Notes: a model not told the origin generated them from the letters alone. DNA of 64,000 nt from Pleomorphomonas sp. PLEO (GCF_041320595.1 NZ_CP166625.1:3036001-3100000); one strand, 5' to 3'. Shown: positions 36,546 through 46,747, numbered from the stretch's first letter. Program-made: numbers and translations.

Positions 36546-37295
36546 TCATTGCCCGATGGTCAGCTCGGCGATGAGGTCATAAACGTCGTTGCGATAGAGC
36601 GCAGTCGACATTTCCATGACCCGCCCGGTCTCGAAATAAGCGATACGCTGCACCGAAAGCGCCGGCGATCCTGGGGGGACGCCGAGCAATTCGGTTTCAT
36701 CGTCCTTGAGCAGAACAGCGGAAATGCGCTGATTGGCGCGGACTGGACGCACGCCGCGTTCCGCCAATGCCAAATAGAGGGAATCATTGACGACATGGGG
36801 ATCGGGCAGGATGTCGTCGGGCAGGCTGGTGCGCTCCAGAGCGATGGGCAGGTCGTCCGCCGTGCGTATCCGGATCAAACGGGCAACGCGCGCCTCGCTG
36901 GCTAGACCGAGCGTCATCGTTTCTTCCGGGGTCGGGAAAACCAAGCCGCGGCTGATCCAACGCGAACCGGCCTGCATGCCGCGCCGATGCATGTCGTCGG
37001 TGAACGACGTGAGACGCGACAACGGCTGCTGGAGGCGCTGGATCGGCCTGACCACAAAGGTGCCGGAACCACGGCGGCGAACCAGTAATCCGTCGGCCAC
37101 CAGTGTATCGATCGCCTTGCGGACGGTGACGCGGCTAATCGCGGCGGTATCGGCGATATCGCGTTCGGGTGGCAGGGCATCACCATGCTTGAGGCGGCCG
37201 ACGGTGATGGCATTTTCGATGACGGTCTTGAGTTTGAGATAGAGCGGGCCAACGCGGGCGGACTGCAACTCTTCAAAGGACAAGTTGCCATTCAT
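36546..37295 (-). CDS. GntR family regulator with UTRA domain (NagR/DasR-like)
   Basis: A 249-residue repressor. The winged helix is at about 15-80 (LPPERDIADTAAISRVTVRKAI, wing RRRGSGTFV) and the UTRA effector domain at about 100-240 (ISRGLVFPTPEE, PIALERTSLP, YFETGRVMEMS). UTRA regulators of this type bind GlcN-6-P or GlcNAc-6-P in NagR/DasR, which fits the adjoining nagA. The open frame extends to 37355; the ATG at 37295 gives the normal N-terminus. It probably controls both the nagA unit and itself. Confidence 0.87.
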   Translation of the reverse strand: MNGNLSFEELQSARVGPLYLKLKTVIENAITVGRLKHGDALPPERDIADTAAISRVTVRKAIDTLVADGLLVRRRGSGTFVVRPIQRLQQPLSRLTSFTDDMHRRGMQAGSRWISRGLVFPTPEETMTLGLASEARVARLIRIRTADDLPIALERTSLPDDILPDPHVVNDSLYLALAERGVRPVRANQRISAVLLKDDETELLGVPPGSPALSVQRIAYFETGRVMEMSTALYRNDVYDLIAELTIGQ

Positions 37296-37813
37296 ATCGA
37301 CGGCTCCGACCGACGCAGTGCACTTTGGGCTTTTGAGCCCGCCCGGGAGAGCCATGAAGGTCTGGCCGTCATAAATCCATCTCCCATTGGGCTCCGGCTA
37401 ATACCAGCACGATACCAAGATCGAAAATCGTTTTCATCAAAAAACTCGTCGACTAAGGCAGCTCCAGAAAGACCGTTTGATTTCAAATGTTTGCCTCTAT
37501 ACCGCCTGGTTTGGCGTTGGTCATGGACTCTTGGCCTTTTTTGGTATTATTCTGAAGGCACAATACGGCGGAGATGGCTGAAGCTTGTTAAAAGCCGCAA
37601 CTAAACTCTGTCTACGGAACAGTTAACACAACGCTTGATTGTAAAACCTGAAGAAGACTGACTCTCGTGGCTTCCTGCTGCGGGGTGGAGGTTTCTTTTG
37701 CGTAAATCATTGAATTTATTTTCACAATCGAGCCCGCTGACAGGATTTTTTGTTGACCGAGGCAATGTTTTCCAGCAGTCTGCGAAAAAAAATTAGATAA
37801 GGGGTTTCTAGTG
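37296..37813. promoter_or_regulatory. 518-base AT-rich divergent control region
   Basis: This region lies between the GntR gene (minus) and the oxidoreductase/ABC sugar operon (plus). No gene is seen. It contains GAAAA-N3-TTTTC at 37423-37435, TTTGA-TT-TCAAA at 37476-37487 and TTTTC-N11-GAAAA at 37768-37788, the last only about 26 bases before the oxidoreductase start. These are candidate operators. It is clearly richer in A/T than its flanks. Confidence 0.45.
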
Positions 37814-38986
37814 ATGAAAGTCGGCATCGTCGGTCTCGGTTTCCGGCTTGGCTATCTCGGCGAGATATTCAAGGACATCGATCCGGAATTCGAAATCGTT
37901 GGCTACGTTGATCCGGATCCCGCCGGTCTGCCGCAGCTTGAGCGGGCTGGTATTTCGGCAGGACGGAAATACGACACGCCTGAGGCTTTGATCGACGCCA
38001 ATACGCTTGATCTGCTGATGATCGGCTCGCCGAACCATCTGCATCTCGAACACATCCGCATCGGGCTAGAGGCTGGACTTAAGGTTTTTTCGGAAAAGCC
38101 GATCGTCACGTCCATCGAGGAGAGCTACGAGCTCGCCCGGCTGCTGGCCAAGCATGGGCACGACCGCCTGTTGGTCGGTTTGGTGCTGCGCTATTCGCCA
38201 TTGTATCGCGACCTACGCGCCGCTCAGGCATCGGGGTTGCTTGGAGACATCGCCTCCATCGAGGCATCCGAGCACATCCCGCCCTATCACGGTGCGTTCT
38301 TCATGCGCGATTGGCGCCGCTACGCCCACTATACGGGCGGTTTCATGCTCGAAAAGTGCTGCCACGATCTCGATCTTTACAATGGTGTCATGGGAGTTCG
38401 CCCTCGCTTTGTTGCCAGCTTCGGCGGTCGCCGAAGCTTTACGCCGGCCAATGCGCCGCAGGCGCAGGGCGTCAACGATCTTGAGGTTTTTCATCGGAAG
38501 CCGAGTGGCTGGATGGGTAGTGACAAGGTGTTCGACAGCGATGCCGACATCATCGATTTCCAGACTGCCATCGTCGAATACGAGAACGGCTCCTCGCTCG
38601 CCTTCCATACCAATCTCAACGTTCCCGATGATTTCAGGCGGTTTTGCGTCATCGGAGCAAAGGGAACAGCCGAGGGCGACTTCGTTCGGGGCTTCCTCAA
38701 CGTTCATCGCGCCATCGACAGCGCCAAGCTGATCGCCAACTCCTACAAGGCGCCCTCCGCCAAATCTCAGCACTACGGTGCCGATGAGCAAATGGCTGCC
38801 GACGTTATCGCGCATGTCACGGCTGGAGCGCCGCTTCCGGTGTCGGCTCTCGATGCCATCGAGGCCGGCATGCTGGCGCTTGCCATGGATGAGGCCCGAG
38901 CTGGCCACAAGGTCATCGATCTTGCCCCGGTGTGGGCGACCTATGATGCCTGCCTTAACGGTAACACGCGATCGCTGAACGGCTAA
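37814..38986 (+). CDS. Gfo/Idh/MocA family oxidoreductase
   Basis: A 390-residue NAD(P)-dependent sugar oxidoreductase. The N-terminal Rossmann motif is GIVGLGFRLG, the nucleotide/catalytic lysine lies in SEKPIV, and a C-terminal substrate domain contains EKCCHDLDLYN, where His and Asp are typical catalytic residues. Members oxidise or reduce cyclitols, hexoses and amino sugars, and the exact substrate cannot be read from sequence. It heads the sugar-importer operon, so it probably acts on the imported sugar. GTG at 37811 is an alternative start; AAGGGG lies upstream. Confidence 0.82.
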   Translation: MKVGIVGLGFRLGYLGEIFKDIDPEFEIVGYVDPDPAGLPQLERAGISAGRKYDTPEALIDANTLDLLMIGSPNHLHLEHIRIGLEAGLKVFSEKPIVTSIEESYELARLLAKHGHDRLLVGLVLRYSPLYRDLRAAQASGLLGDIASIEASEHIPPYHGAFFMRDWRRYAHYTGGFMLEKCCHDLDLYNGVMGVRPRFVASFGGRRSFTPANAPQAQGVNDLEVFHRKPSGWMGSDKVFDSDADIIDFQTAIVEYENGSSLAFHTNLNVPDDFRRFCVIGAKGTAEGDFVRGFLNVHRAIDSAKLIANSYKAPSAKSQHYGADEQMAADVIAHVTAGAPLPVSALDAIEAGMLALAMDEARAGHKVIDLAPVWATYDACLNGNTRSLNG

Positions 38987-38998
38987 AAGGACGACAGT

Positions 38999-39883
38999 AT
39001 GAATGTCAGTCGAAGCGCTGCCATCTTTGCCTGGATGCTTTTGGCACCAGCCCTGATCTACGTCATTGCCATCGTTGCCTATCCGCTCGTCGATGCCTTC
39101 CTGTTGTCATTCACCGATACGGCTCTCAAGAAGACGGTCAACTGGGTCGGGTGGGAGAACTATATCAAGATCTTCAAGTCCGGCTTCGAGATCATCATTC
39201 TCCGCACCATGGTGTGGACGTTCTTTTCTGTGTCGATCAAGATGATCATCGGCGTGCTCGGCGCGACGCTGCTGAACGCGGCTGTGCCGGGGCGGGCGCT
39301 CTTTCGAGTGCTGACCATGCCGCCGTGGATCGTACCGATGGCCATCGGCATCTTCATGTGGGGCTGGATGTACAACGGCCAGTTCGGCATGATTTCCGGC
39401 CTGCTGCAACGCTTTGGCCTGGTAGATGGGCCGGTTGCCTTTCTCGCCTATGGTTCGACTGCCTTCTGGGCGACTATTTTCACCGATGTGTGGATCGGCG
39501 TTCCGCTGGTAACGCTCTACATGTTGGCCGCCACCCAATCCATTCCGAAGGACCTCTACGAGGCCGCCTGGGTCGACGGTGCCAGTCGCCTCTATCGGCT
39601 GCGCCGCATTACCCTGCCGCTGATCACGCCGTCGCTGATCACCATTTCGATGATTTCGCTGATTTCGACCTTCAATTCGTTCGACATCATCTGGATTCTG
39701 ACGCGCGGTGGTCCGTCCGGCGAAACGACGACCATGATCATCGACACCTACAAGACCGCCTTCGGGTCCTACAAATACGGCGAGGGTTCGGCTCGCGTCG
39801 TGCTGGTGGGGATCTGCCTGTCGATCTTCTGCTTCTTCTACTTCCGCATCGTCAACAAACTGTCGGCTACGCAGGAGCGCTGA
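38999..39883 (+). CDS. Carbohydrate ABC transporter permease, MalF type (CUT1)
   Basis: A 294-residue inner-membrane permease with six TM helices. The EAA loop reads YEAAWVDGASRLYRLRRITLPL. The sequence starts with a TM helix (AAIFAWMLLAPALIYVIAI), without the long N-terminal extension of E. coli MalF. The gene is 12 bases after the oxidoreductase stop and 3 bases before the second permease. Confidence 0.9.
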   Translation: MNVSRSAAIFAWMLLAPALIYVIAIVAYPLVDAFLLSFTDTALKKTVNWVGWENYIKIFKSGFEIIILRTMVWTFFSVSIKMIIGVLGATLLNAAVPGRALFRVLTMPPWIVPMAIGIFMWGWMYNGQFGMISGLLQRFGLVDGPVAFLAYGSTAFWATIFTDVWIGVPLVTLYMLAATQSIPKDLYEAAWVDGASRLYRLRRITLPLITPSLITISMISLISTFNSFDIIWILTRGGPSGETTTMIIDTYKTAFGSYKYGEGSARVVLVGICLSIFCFFYFRIVNKLSATQER

Positions 39884-39886
39884 GCG

Positions 39887-40729
39887 ATGATCGACAAGTA
39901 CACCTGGTACGAGAAGATCGGCATCTATCTCGGTATCTTCGTCTTTCTCACTTTCGTGCTGTCGCCGTTCGTGGAAGGTTTTCTCGTCTCGCTGAAGCCG
40001 CTGCAGCAACTGTTTTCGTCTCCCTACAGCTTTTGGCCGAAGGAAGGGTCTTTCGACGCCTATTTCCGTATCTGGCAGACGGTCCCGTTCCTGTGGCTCT
40101 ACATTCTGAACGGTATTTTCATTGCGACCGTCGCCACTTTCTTTGGTCTTTTCATGATCGTCCCCGCCGCCTATGCCCTGGCCCGCATCGAGTTCCGCGG
40201 GAGAGGCACCATGCTAAGCGCCTTTCTGATGATCAACATGTTCTCCGGCGCCGTGTTGCTCATCCCGCTTTACCGCCTGATGCGAGCCACCGGGCTGCTC
40301 AATACTTATTTCGCCATGATCGTGCCGGGGACCGCCTTCATCCTCGGTACTGGCATCTGGCTGCTCAGGGCCTATATGCTTCGCATTCCCAAGGAGCTTG
40401 AGGAGGCCGCCTTTGCCGACGGCGCCAGCCGCTTCTACACCTTCCGTCGTGTGGTTCTGCCACTGGCAATGCCTGGCATCCTGATCGCCGGCATCAACTG
40501 CTTTCTGACCGTCTACGCGCAGCAGTTCATCTATGCCCTGACCTTCAATTCGAAGTCGGAGTATATGCCGCTGTCAGTTGGCCTGTTTGCTTTCTTCGGT
40601 CGCCAGGAGGTTGCCTGGAACGAACTGATGGCGGCCAGTATCGTCGGCATCACGCCGGTGATGATCGTCTTCTTCTTCCTGCAGAAATACCTCGTCGCGG
40701 GCCTTACAGCGGGTGCCGTGAAGTCGTGA
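39887..40729 (+). CDS. Carbohydrate ABC transporter permease, MalG type (CUT1)
   Basis: A 280-residue six-helix permease, partner of the preceding gene. The EAA loop is EEAAFADGASRFYTFRRVVLPL, and the GTGIWLLRAYM segment is typical of the MalG group. A 145-base gap with a small TTCGG/CCGAA hairpin separates it from the binding-protein gene. Confidence 0.9.
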   Translation: MIDKYTWYEKIGIYLGIFVFLTFVLSPFVEGFLVSLKPLQQLFSSPYSFWPKEGSFDAYFRIWQTVPFLWLYILNGIFIATVATFFGLFMIVPAAYALARIEFRGRGTMLSAFLMINMFSGAVLLIPLYRLMRATGLLNTYFAMIVPGTAFILGTGIWLLRAYMLRIPKELEEAAFADGASRFYTFRRVVLPLAMPGILIAGINCFLTVYAQQFIYALTFNSKSEYMPLSVGLFAFFGRQEVAWNELMAASIVGITPVMIVFFFLQKYLVAGLTAGAVKS

Positions 40730-40874
40730 GAATTCCGTTCGGGGTGTAAGTCCGAATGAGATACCGGCGCCGCCGCGGGGCCGGGTGTGGGGTGAGGTGC
40801 TCGGACCGCAGGATCATCGGCGAGCGACCTCGGATGACTGAAAAAACAAAGTGAAAATCAGAGGAGAACAGTCA

Positions 40875-42095
40875 ATGTCTAAGATGACGAAAGTGACGCT
40901 CGGGGCCGCTGCCATGCTGATGGCAGGAACGGCTCTGGCCATGGCCGCTGATCAGACCATCAGCTGGATCTATTGCGGTGACACGATCGATCCCATCCAC
41001 CAGAAATACATCAAGGAATGGGAAACCAAAAATCCGGGCTGGTCGGTCAAGCCGGAGTTGGTCGGCTGGGACCAGTGCCAGGACAAGGCGACCACGCTGG
41101 CTGTGGCCGGTAACCCCGTTGCGATGGCCTATGTCGGCTCACGCACGCTGAAGCAGTTTGCCGAGAACGACCTCATCGTTCCGGTGCCGATGACCGACGA
41201 CGAGAAGAAGAGCTATTACCCCAACATCGTCGGTACCGTTACCTTCCAGGACACCCAGTGGGGCGTTCCTATCGCCTTCTCGACCAAGGCTCTGTACTGG
41301 AACAAGGACCTGTTCAAGGCCGCCGGCCTCGATCCCGAGACGCCGCCGAAGACCTGGGCCGAAGAGATCGCCGACGCCAAGCAGATCAAGGAAAAGACCG
41401 GTGTCGCCGGCTACGGCCTGCCGGCCAAGACCTTCGACAACACCATGCATCAGTTCATGCATTGGGTTTACACCAACAACGGCAAGGTGAACGACGGCGA
41501 CAAGATCACCATCGATAGCCCGGAAGTTCTCGCCGCGCTGCAGGCCTACAAGGATATCACCCCTTATTCGGTGGAAGGCGCGACCGCCTATGAGCAGAAC
41601 GAGATCCGCGCCATCTTCCTCGACGGCAAGGTCGGGATGATCCAGGCCGGTTCGGGTGCGGCCAATCTGCTCAAGAAGACCAAGATCAACTGGGGCGTCG
41701 CTCCGTTGCCGCTTGGCCCATCGGCCAAAGGGCAGGGCACGCTGTTGATCACCGACAGTCTGGCCATCTTCAAGGGTACCGGCGTTGAGGAAAAGGCGAC
41801 AGAATTCGCCAAGTTCATCACGTCGCCGGGGCCGCAAGGCGAATACGAGCTACAGGGCGGGGCTGGCCTCACCCCGCTGCGTCCGTCGGCCAAGGTCGAC
41901 GAGTTCGTCAAGGCAGATCCGACTTGGAAGCCGTTCATCGACGGCATTTCCTTTGGCGGTCCGGAGCCGTTGTTCAAGGACTACAAGGGCTTCCAGAACG
42001 TGATGATCGAGATGGTCCAGTCGGTCGTTACCGGCGCGGCCGAGCCGGCCGCCGCCCTCAAGAAGGCAGCCGCCGATCTCGAGCAGTACAAGTAA
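40875..42095 (+). CDS. Sugar ABC transporter substrate-binding protein (CUT1, SBP_bac_1)
   Basis: A 406-residue periplasmic protein with a signal peptide (MSKMTKVTLGAAAMLMAGTALAM, cleaved near AMAADQ). The extracellular solute-binding family 1 layout is seen: KEWETKNPGW, the WGVPIAFSTKALYWNKDLF hinge segment, and several tryptophans that commonly stack on sugar rings. The start has GGAGAACAGTCA before it. The ligand is not determined; neighbouring nagA, GH20 and ROK genes favour an amino-sugar oligosaccharide. Confidence 0.88.
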   Translation: MSKMTKVTLGAAAMLMAGTALAMAADQTISWIYCGDTIDPIHQKYIKEWETKNPGWSVKPELVGWDQCQDKATTLAVAGNPVAMAYVGSRTLKQFAENDLIVPVPMTDDEKKSYYPNIVGTVTFQDTQWGVPIAFSTKALYWNKDLFKAAGLDPETPPKTWAEEIADAKQIKEKTGVAGYGLPAKTFDNTMHQFMHWVYTNNGKVNDGDKITIDSPEVLAALQAYKDITPYSVEGATAYEQNEIRAIFLDGKVGMIQAGSGAANLLKKTKINWGVAPLPLGPSAKGQGTLLITDSLAIFKGTGVEEKATEFAKFITSPGPQGEYELQGGAGLTPLRPSAKVDEFVKADPTWKPFIDGISFGGPEPLFKDYKGFQNVMIEMVQSVVTGAAEPAAALKKAAADLEQYK

Positions 42096-42113
42096 GCCTG
42101 CCGAGCGCGTCCT

Positions 42114-42132
42114 GCGGGCCAGTCTGGCCCGC
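42114..42132 (+). other. Intercistronic stem-loop after the sugar-binding protein gene
   Basis: A perfect 8-bp stem (GCGGGCCA / TGGCCCGC) with a 3-base loop begins 18 bases after the stop codon. There is no T run. Such a compact hairpin after an SBP gene usually stabilises the upstream message. Confidence 0.6.
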
Positions 42133-42206
42133 GGGATCTCTCCAATCGACAGAACGGAAGCCGACTTCGCACCAGCGACGGTCGAATTTCGCGGGGAACC
42201 AGAGCC

Positions 42207-43334
<1,128 letters not shown>

Positions 43335-43393
43335 CCCGAAGCCGCAGGCAGCCCCCACCGTGGGCAGTTCGGCGGTTTCCTGGCAAAACTATT

Positions 43394-43435
43394 GCGGCAT
43401 CGCGATATAGCCCGATCGCGATGCCGCTTTTGTTT
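43394..43435. terminator. Strong bidirectional rho-independent terminator
   Basis: A perfect 13-bp stem (GCGGCATCGCGAT / ATCGCGATGCCGC) with an 8-base loop is followed by TTTTGTTT on the plus strand. It separates the converging ABC sugar operon and the PLP-enzyme operon. Confidence 0.88.
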
Positions 43436-43463
43436 CGTATTTACTTTTCGCTGATGCGGCTGG

Positions 43464-44552
43464 CTACCAGACGAGACCGCGGGCAGCCACCGGCTCGACG
43501 CGAGTCACCACGCCGCCGCGATGAAAAACCATGCTGTCGAAAAGATTTGACACCACACAGGTGTGGTTCGGCACGATGCGGACGCGTTCGCCGATTTCCG
43601 GGCGCCGACCCGACAGCTTGGAAAGATCGACTGTGCCGTGTTCCTCGGAAAGACCGGTGATGAGCGCGTCGGGATACTCGACGATCAGGCCAAAGTCCGA
43701 AAAGCCCAGCAAGTCGGAGGTCAGCGCTTTCGATCCGGCATCAAGGATGGCGCGATCCGGCGTCGGACGAGAGACAACAGTGGCCAGGATGTGCATGGCG
43801 CAGTCGTCGAGTGCGCAGTGGCCGGCACGCACCATCGAACGGTCGTTATAGACATATGTACCGGCGCGGTGCTCGGTGGCCGAGGTCACGAGATGGGCGG
43901 AGAAAAGGCTTGGCGTGCCGCCATTGCTGACGATGGGGCAGTCGATCCTCTCGGCCTTCAGGCCGGTCAGAGTCTCTGCGAAGAAGGCTTCCGTCGCGGC
44001 TTCGCTTCCAGCCTTGGGATAGGTCATCAAACCGCCGAATGTCAGGGCGTTGCTGCCGGCGACGCGCCGAGCCAGCGCCAGGGCCTCGGCCGGCGTCTGG
44101 ACACCGCAACGGCCGGCGCCGGTGTCGCATTCCACCAGCACCGCGAGCGGCTTGCGGCCGGCGAAATGGCCGGCGAGCCCGTCAACCGTGACGGCACTGT
44201 CGGCGACGACCTTCAACCCCGAAATCCGGTCGTTGAGGTCGGCGAGACGGTCCAACTTCTCCACGCCCAGGATATTGAAAGTGATCAGGATGTCGTCGAA
44301 GCCCGCCTCGGCGAACGCTTCCGCTTCCGTGACCTTCTGGCAATTGATGCCACGGGCGCCGGCTTGTCGCTGCGCCTCGGCCACAGCCGGAATCTTGTGC
44401 GTCTTGATGTGCGGCCGAAAGTTCAGATGATGGGCGTCCATATAGGACTGGACGCGGGCGATGTTGGCGGCGAGGCGATCCTCGTCGATGACCGGCTGAG
44501 GGGTGGATACGCTGGCGATCGGATCGCCGGCACGGGGAGTCATAACGGTCAT
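43464..44552 (-). CDS. D-threonine aldolase-family PLP enzyme (DSD1/D-TA, possible D-glucosaminate dehydratase)
   Basis: A 362-residue fold-type III PLP enzyme. The N-terminal alanine-racemase-like barrel contains the PLP lysine K50 in RPHIKTHK. The C-terminal beta domain has the metal-binding NHTCVV motif of the D-threonine aldolase/D-serine dehydratase group. Activities in this family include D-threonine aldolase, D-serine dehydratase and D-glucosaminate dehydratase. The surrounding amino-sugar genes and a facing RidA gene (which scavenges enamines from such enzymes) make a dehydratase attractive, but this is inference. Overlaps the M81 gene by 4 bases. Confidence 0.82.
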   Translation of the reverse strand: MTVMTPRAGDPIASVSTPQPVIDEDRLAANIARVQSYMDAHHLNFRPHIKTHKIPAVAEAQRQAGARGINCQKVTEAEAFAEAGFDDILITFNILGVEKLDRLADLNDRISGLKVVADSAVTVDGLAGHFAGRKPLAVLVECDTGAGRCGVQTPAEALALARRVAGSNALTFGGLMTYPKAGSEAATEAFFAETLTGLKAERIDCPIVSNGGTPSLFSAHLVTSATEHRAGTYVYNDRSMVRAGHCALDDCAMHILATVVSRPTPDRAILDAGSKALTSDLLGFSDFGLIVEYPDALITGLSEEHGTVDLSKLSGRRPEIGERVRIVPNHTCVVSNLFDSMVFHRGGVVTRVEPVAARGLVW

Positions 44553-46036
44553 TGCGCTGCTGCCTCACTGGTTCGGACATCGCCATGCGGGTCGGCAATC
44601 ATCGGCCAAATATCGCGGCGCGCCCGGCGGTAAGGGGTTGTGGCAGGATCGTTGGGATAGGGGCGTCCGGCCGAACAATAGAGGATTTCCGACGCGATCT
44701 TGGAGAAGGCGGCATAGAAATGATTGGTGGATTTGATGAGCAATATATCCTTGGTCATCGGATCGATGCCAAGCGCCGTGAACAATGAAGGATCATAGCT
44801 CTGCACCCGCACGGTGCCGAGGACGACATCGATACCCTTGAAGTGGATATGCGCGGCGGCACCAAATGGCGCGACACTGTCGCCGAAGCGCATCTCAGCG
44901 TTCGGTACCACGCGCACGACCTTGACGATGGCATCGATCGGATCGCCGGTGAAGGGAGCCGACTTAGCGCCGAAGCGCAGTGGTATTTCCGCCCCTTCGC
45001 CGGCCGCCATGCAGATCTGGACTGCGATTGGATCCCAGATCAGGCCGACAGCAACGCTTGTTGCCCCGCGCGCCAGAAGCTCTTCAAGGATCACCGTGGC
45101 ATCGCCCGCGGTGCCGCCGCCGGGATTGTCCCATACGTCGGCGATCACCACTGGATGCGCGGTGGCGGCGAGGGCGCGGCTGACCGCCTCCTTCTCGTCG
45201 ATCTGCGGCACCATGTAGGTCCCGCGCTTCTCAAAGAGTTCCATGCCGAGGTCGCGCGCCAGCTTTTGCCCCTTTGCCGGATTGCCGTTGGTGACGGCAA
45301 TGGTCTTGGTGCCCATCTCCGGTACGTCGCCTGCCATGAAACCATGAATCACCGACAGCGAGAGCACATCGTTATCGGTCGCCTCGATCTCTTTCATGCG
45401 GTCGACGAAGCTGCGCATCGGTTCGCGAGAGGTCGGAAAGACATCGATCATGCGGCAGTCGAATACGCTCATCACCGGCTTGACCCGGTCCTCCAGGGTG
45501 GCGACGGCAATCGCCCAGAGGTCTTCTGCCCGATCGACGAAATCGGTGTGGGGAAATTCCTTGAAGGCGACGAGGAAGTTGACGGCGGCGACCCGCTTTG
45601 CCGTCAGATGGCTGTGCGGATCGATCTCCGAGCAGACCAGCACATCGGGACCGACAATGGTTCTGATGCGCTCCAGAAAGTCGCCTTCGGGGTCAAGATA
45701 ACCATCGGCTACCATGGCCCCGTGCAGTCCGAGCACGACGGCGTCGACGGGCAGGGCCGCCTTGAGCTGGTCCAGAATCTCGTCCCTCAGCCCCTCGAAC
45801 GTGGCGCGGTTGATCAGCCCCGCCGGGTCGGCCCAGGTCGCGGTTCCCTCGATAAGTTCCCAGCCCTTCGCAGCGCAGACCTTTCGCCCAACAGTGATCG
45901 GTGCCGTGCACAGAGTTGGTGTCGACGGATGTTGGCCGGGCGGCGCATAGAGCGAATCTTCAAAAGCGCGGCGATCGATGCAGATCGGAGAGAAGGTGTT
46001 TGTTTCCGTTGCGAGAGCGGCGGTGAAGATGCGCAA
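44549..46036 (-). CDS. M81 family metallopeptidase (MlrC/microcystinase C-like), copy 1
   Basis: A 495-residue MlrC-family protein. Landmarks are ALATETNTFSP at the N-terminus, LHGAMVADGYLDPEGD, the metal-site EIDPHSHLT, and ADVWDNPGGGTAGDA in the centre. MlrC of Sphingomonas cleaves microcystin degradation intermediates, and most family members have unknown substrates. The start is a TTG at 46036, preceded by CCGAGG, which restores the conserved N-terminus; the open frame to 46099 adds an unrelated extension. It is coupled to the PLP enzyme gene and paralogous to the gene at 50.9 kb. Confidence 0.85.
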   Translation of the reverse strand: MRIFTAALATETNTFSPICIDRRAFEDSLYAPPGQHPSTPTLCTAPITVGRKVCAAKGWELIEGTATWADPAGLINRATFEGLRDEILDQLKAALPVDAVVLGLHGAMVADGYLDPEGDFLERIRTIVGPDVLVCSEIDPHSHLTAKRVAAVNFLVAFKEFPHTDFVDRAEDLWAIAVATLEDRVKPVMSVFDCRMIDVFPTSREPMRSFVDRMKEIEATDNDVLSLSVIHGFMAGDVPEMGTKTIAVTNGNPAKGQKLARDLGMELFEKRGTYMVPQIDEKEAVSRALAATAHPVVIADVWDNPGGGTAGDATVILEELLARGATSVAVGLIWDPIAVQICMAAGEGAEIPLRFGAKSAPFTGDPIDAIVKVVRVVPNAEMRFGDSVAPFGAAAHIHFKGIDVVLGTVRVQSYDPSLFTALGIDPMTKDILLIKSTNHFYAAFSKIASEILYCSAGRPYPNDPATTPYRRARRDIWPMIADPHGDVRTSEAAAQ

Positions 46037-46140
46037 GGTGGTGCCTCGGGTTGGTGGCAAGTGTCGGGATGGCGTGTGTGCCAATGCCCGGCATCGCACT
46101 GGATTGCGGCGGCGACGCTAAAATACCTATGGTCCTCCGA

Positions 46141-46635
46141 TCAGGCGGTGGTGCCCATCGGATTGGGAAGATAGCCGGTAAAGCCGGCGATCTTCCAGCG
46201 CCCCTGATGCAGGCGGCAATAATAGAGCGTCTGCCAGGCCATGACGTCGAAACCGCCATCGGCCTTGCGGATTCCGCCATCGAACTTCTTTCTCACGAGG
46301 GCGGTCTCACCGACGATGTCTATTTCTTCGAGCGTGGTGGTGCGAAAAATGGCGACCCGTGGATCTTCGCCATAGGCGGCGCTCAGTCCATCGCGCGCTT
46401 GGCGCAGCCATTCGTCGCGATAGCTGGCCAGTGTGGGAAAGGCCAACGTCCAGTTGTCAGGGTTGGAATTCTTGTTGCCGGAAATTCCAAGAAAGCCATC
46501 TTCAATGAAGTCGTCGTCGACCATCGACCAGTCGGCGGCCAAATAGGCGTCGATATCGCGCGGCACCAGCATTTCCCATATGGCACGACGAGCAGTGTCG
46601 CTTTCCGGGAAGGGGTTGCGGAAGGGATCGCGCAT
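46141..46635 (-). CDS. Unknown protein, possibly SnoaL/NTF2-like fold
   Basis: A 164-residue soluble protein without signal or TM segments. The pattern of an N-terminal helix with IDAYLAADW, a middle SYRDEWLRQ helix and C-terminal strands (DVMAWQTLYYCRLHQGRWKIAGFTGYL) resembles the SnoaL/NTF2-like cone fold, often binding small molecules. This is a fold impression, not a family match. It is the first gene of the minus-strand group with the M81 and PLP enzymes and faces a RidA gene. Confidence 0.6.
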   Translation of the reverse strand: MRDPFRNPFPESDTARRAIWEMLVPRDIDAYLAADWSMVDDDFIEDGFLGISGNKNSNPDNWTLAFPTLASYRDEWLRQARDGLSAAYGEDPRVAIFRTTTLEEIDIVGETALVRKKFDGGIRKADGGFDVMAWQTLYYCRLHQGRWKIAGFTGYLPNPMGTTA

Positions 46636-46656
46636 GATGACTCCTCGTCTAAATTC

Positions 46657-46674
46657 TTTTCATCAGACTGAAAA
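46657..46674. promoter_or_regulatory. Palindromic candidate operator (RpiR-type) in divergent promoter
   Basis: A perfect inverted repeat TTTTCA-N6-TGAAAA lies in the 112-base gap between the two divergent groups, with an RpiR regulator two genes downstream on the plus strand. Sites of this AT-rich dyad form are plausible RpiR operators. The regulator-site link is inferred. Confidence 0.5.
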
Positions 46675-46747
46675 AGCTCTGGCAGAAATCCGGTTTTTAT
46701 GGTCCATTGTCAACGCATAAAGAAAACATTTTGCAGGCGGGTCACTC

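Noticed and set aside
40738-40756. TTCGG/CCGAA hairpin between the MalG-type permease and SBP genes as a terminator
   Set aside because: The stem is only 5 bp, has no T run, and lies within an operon.
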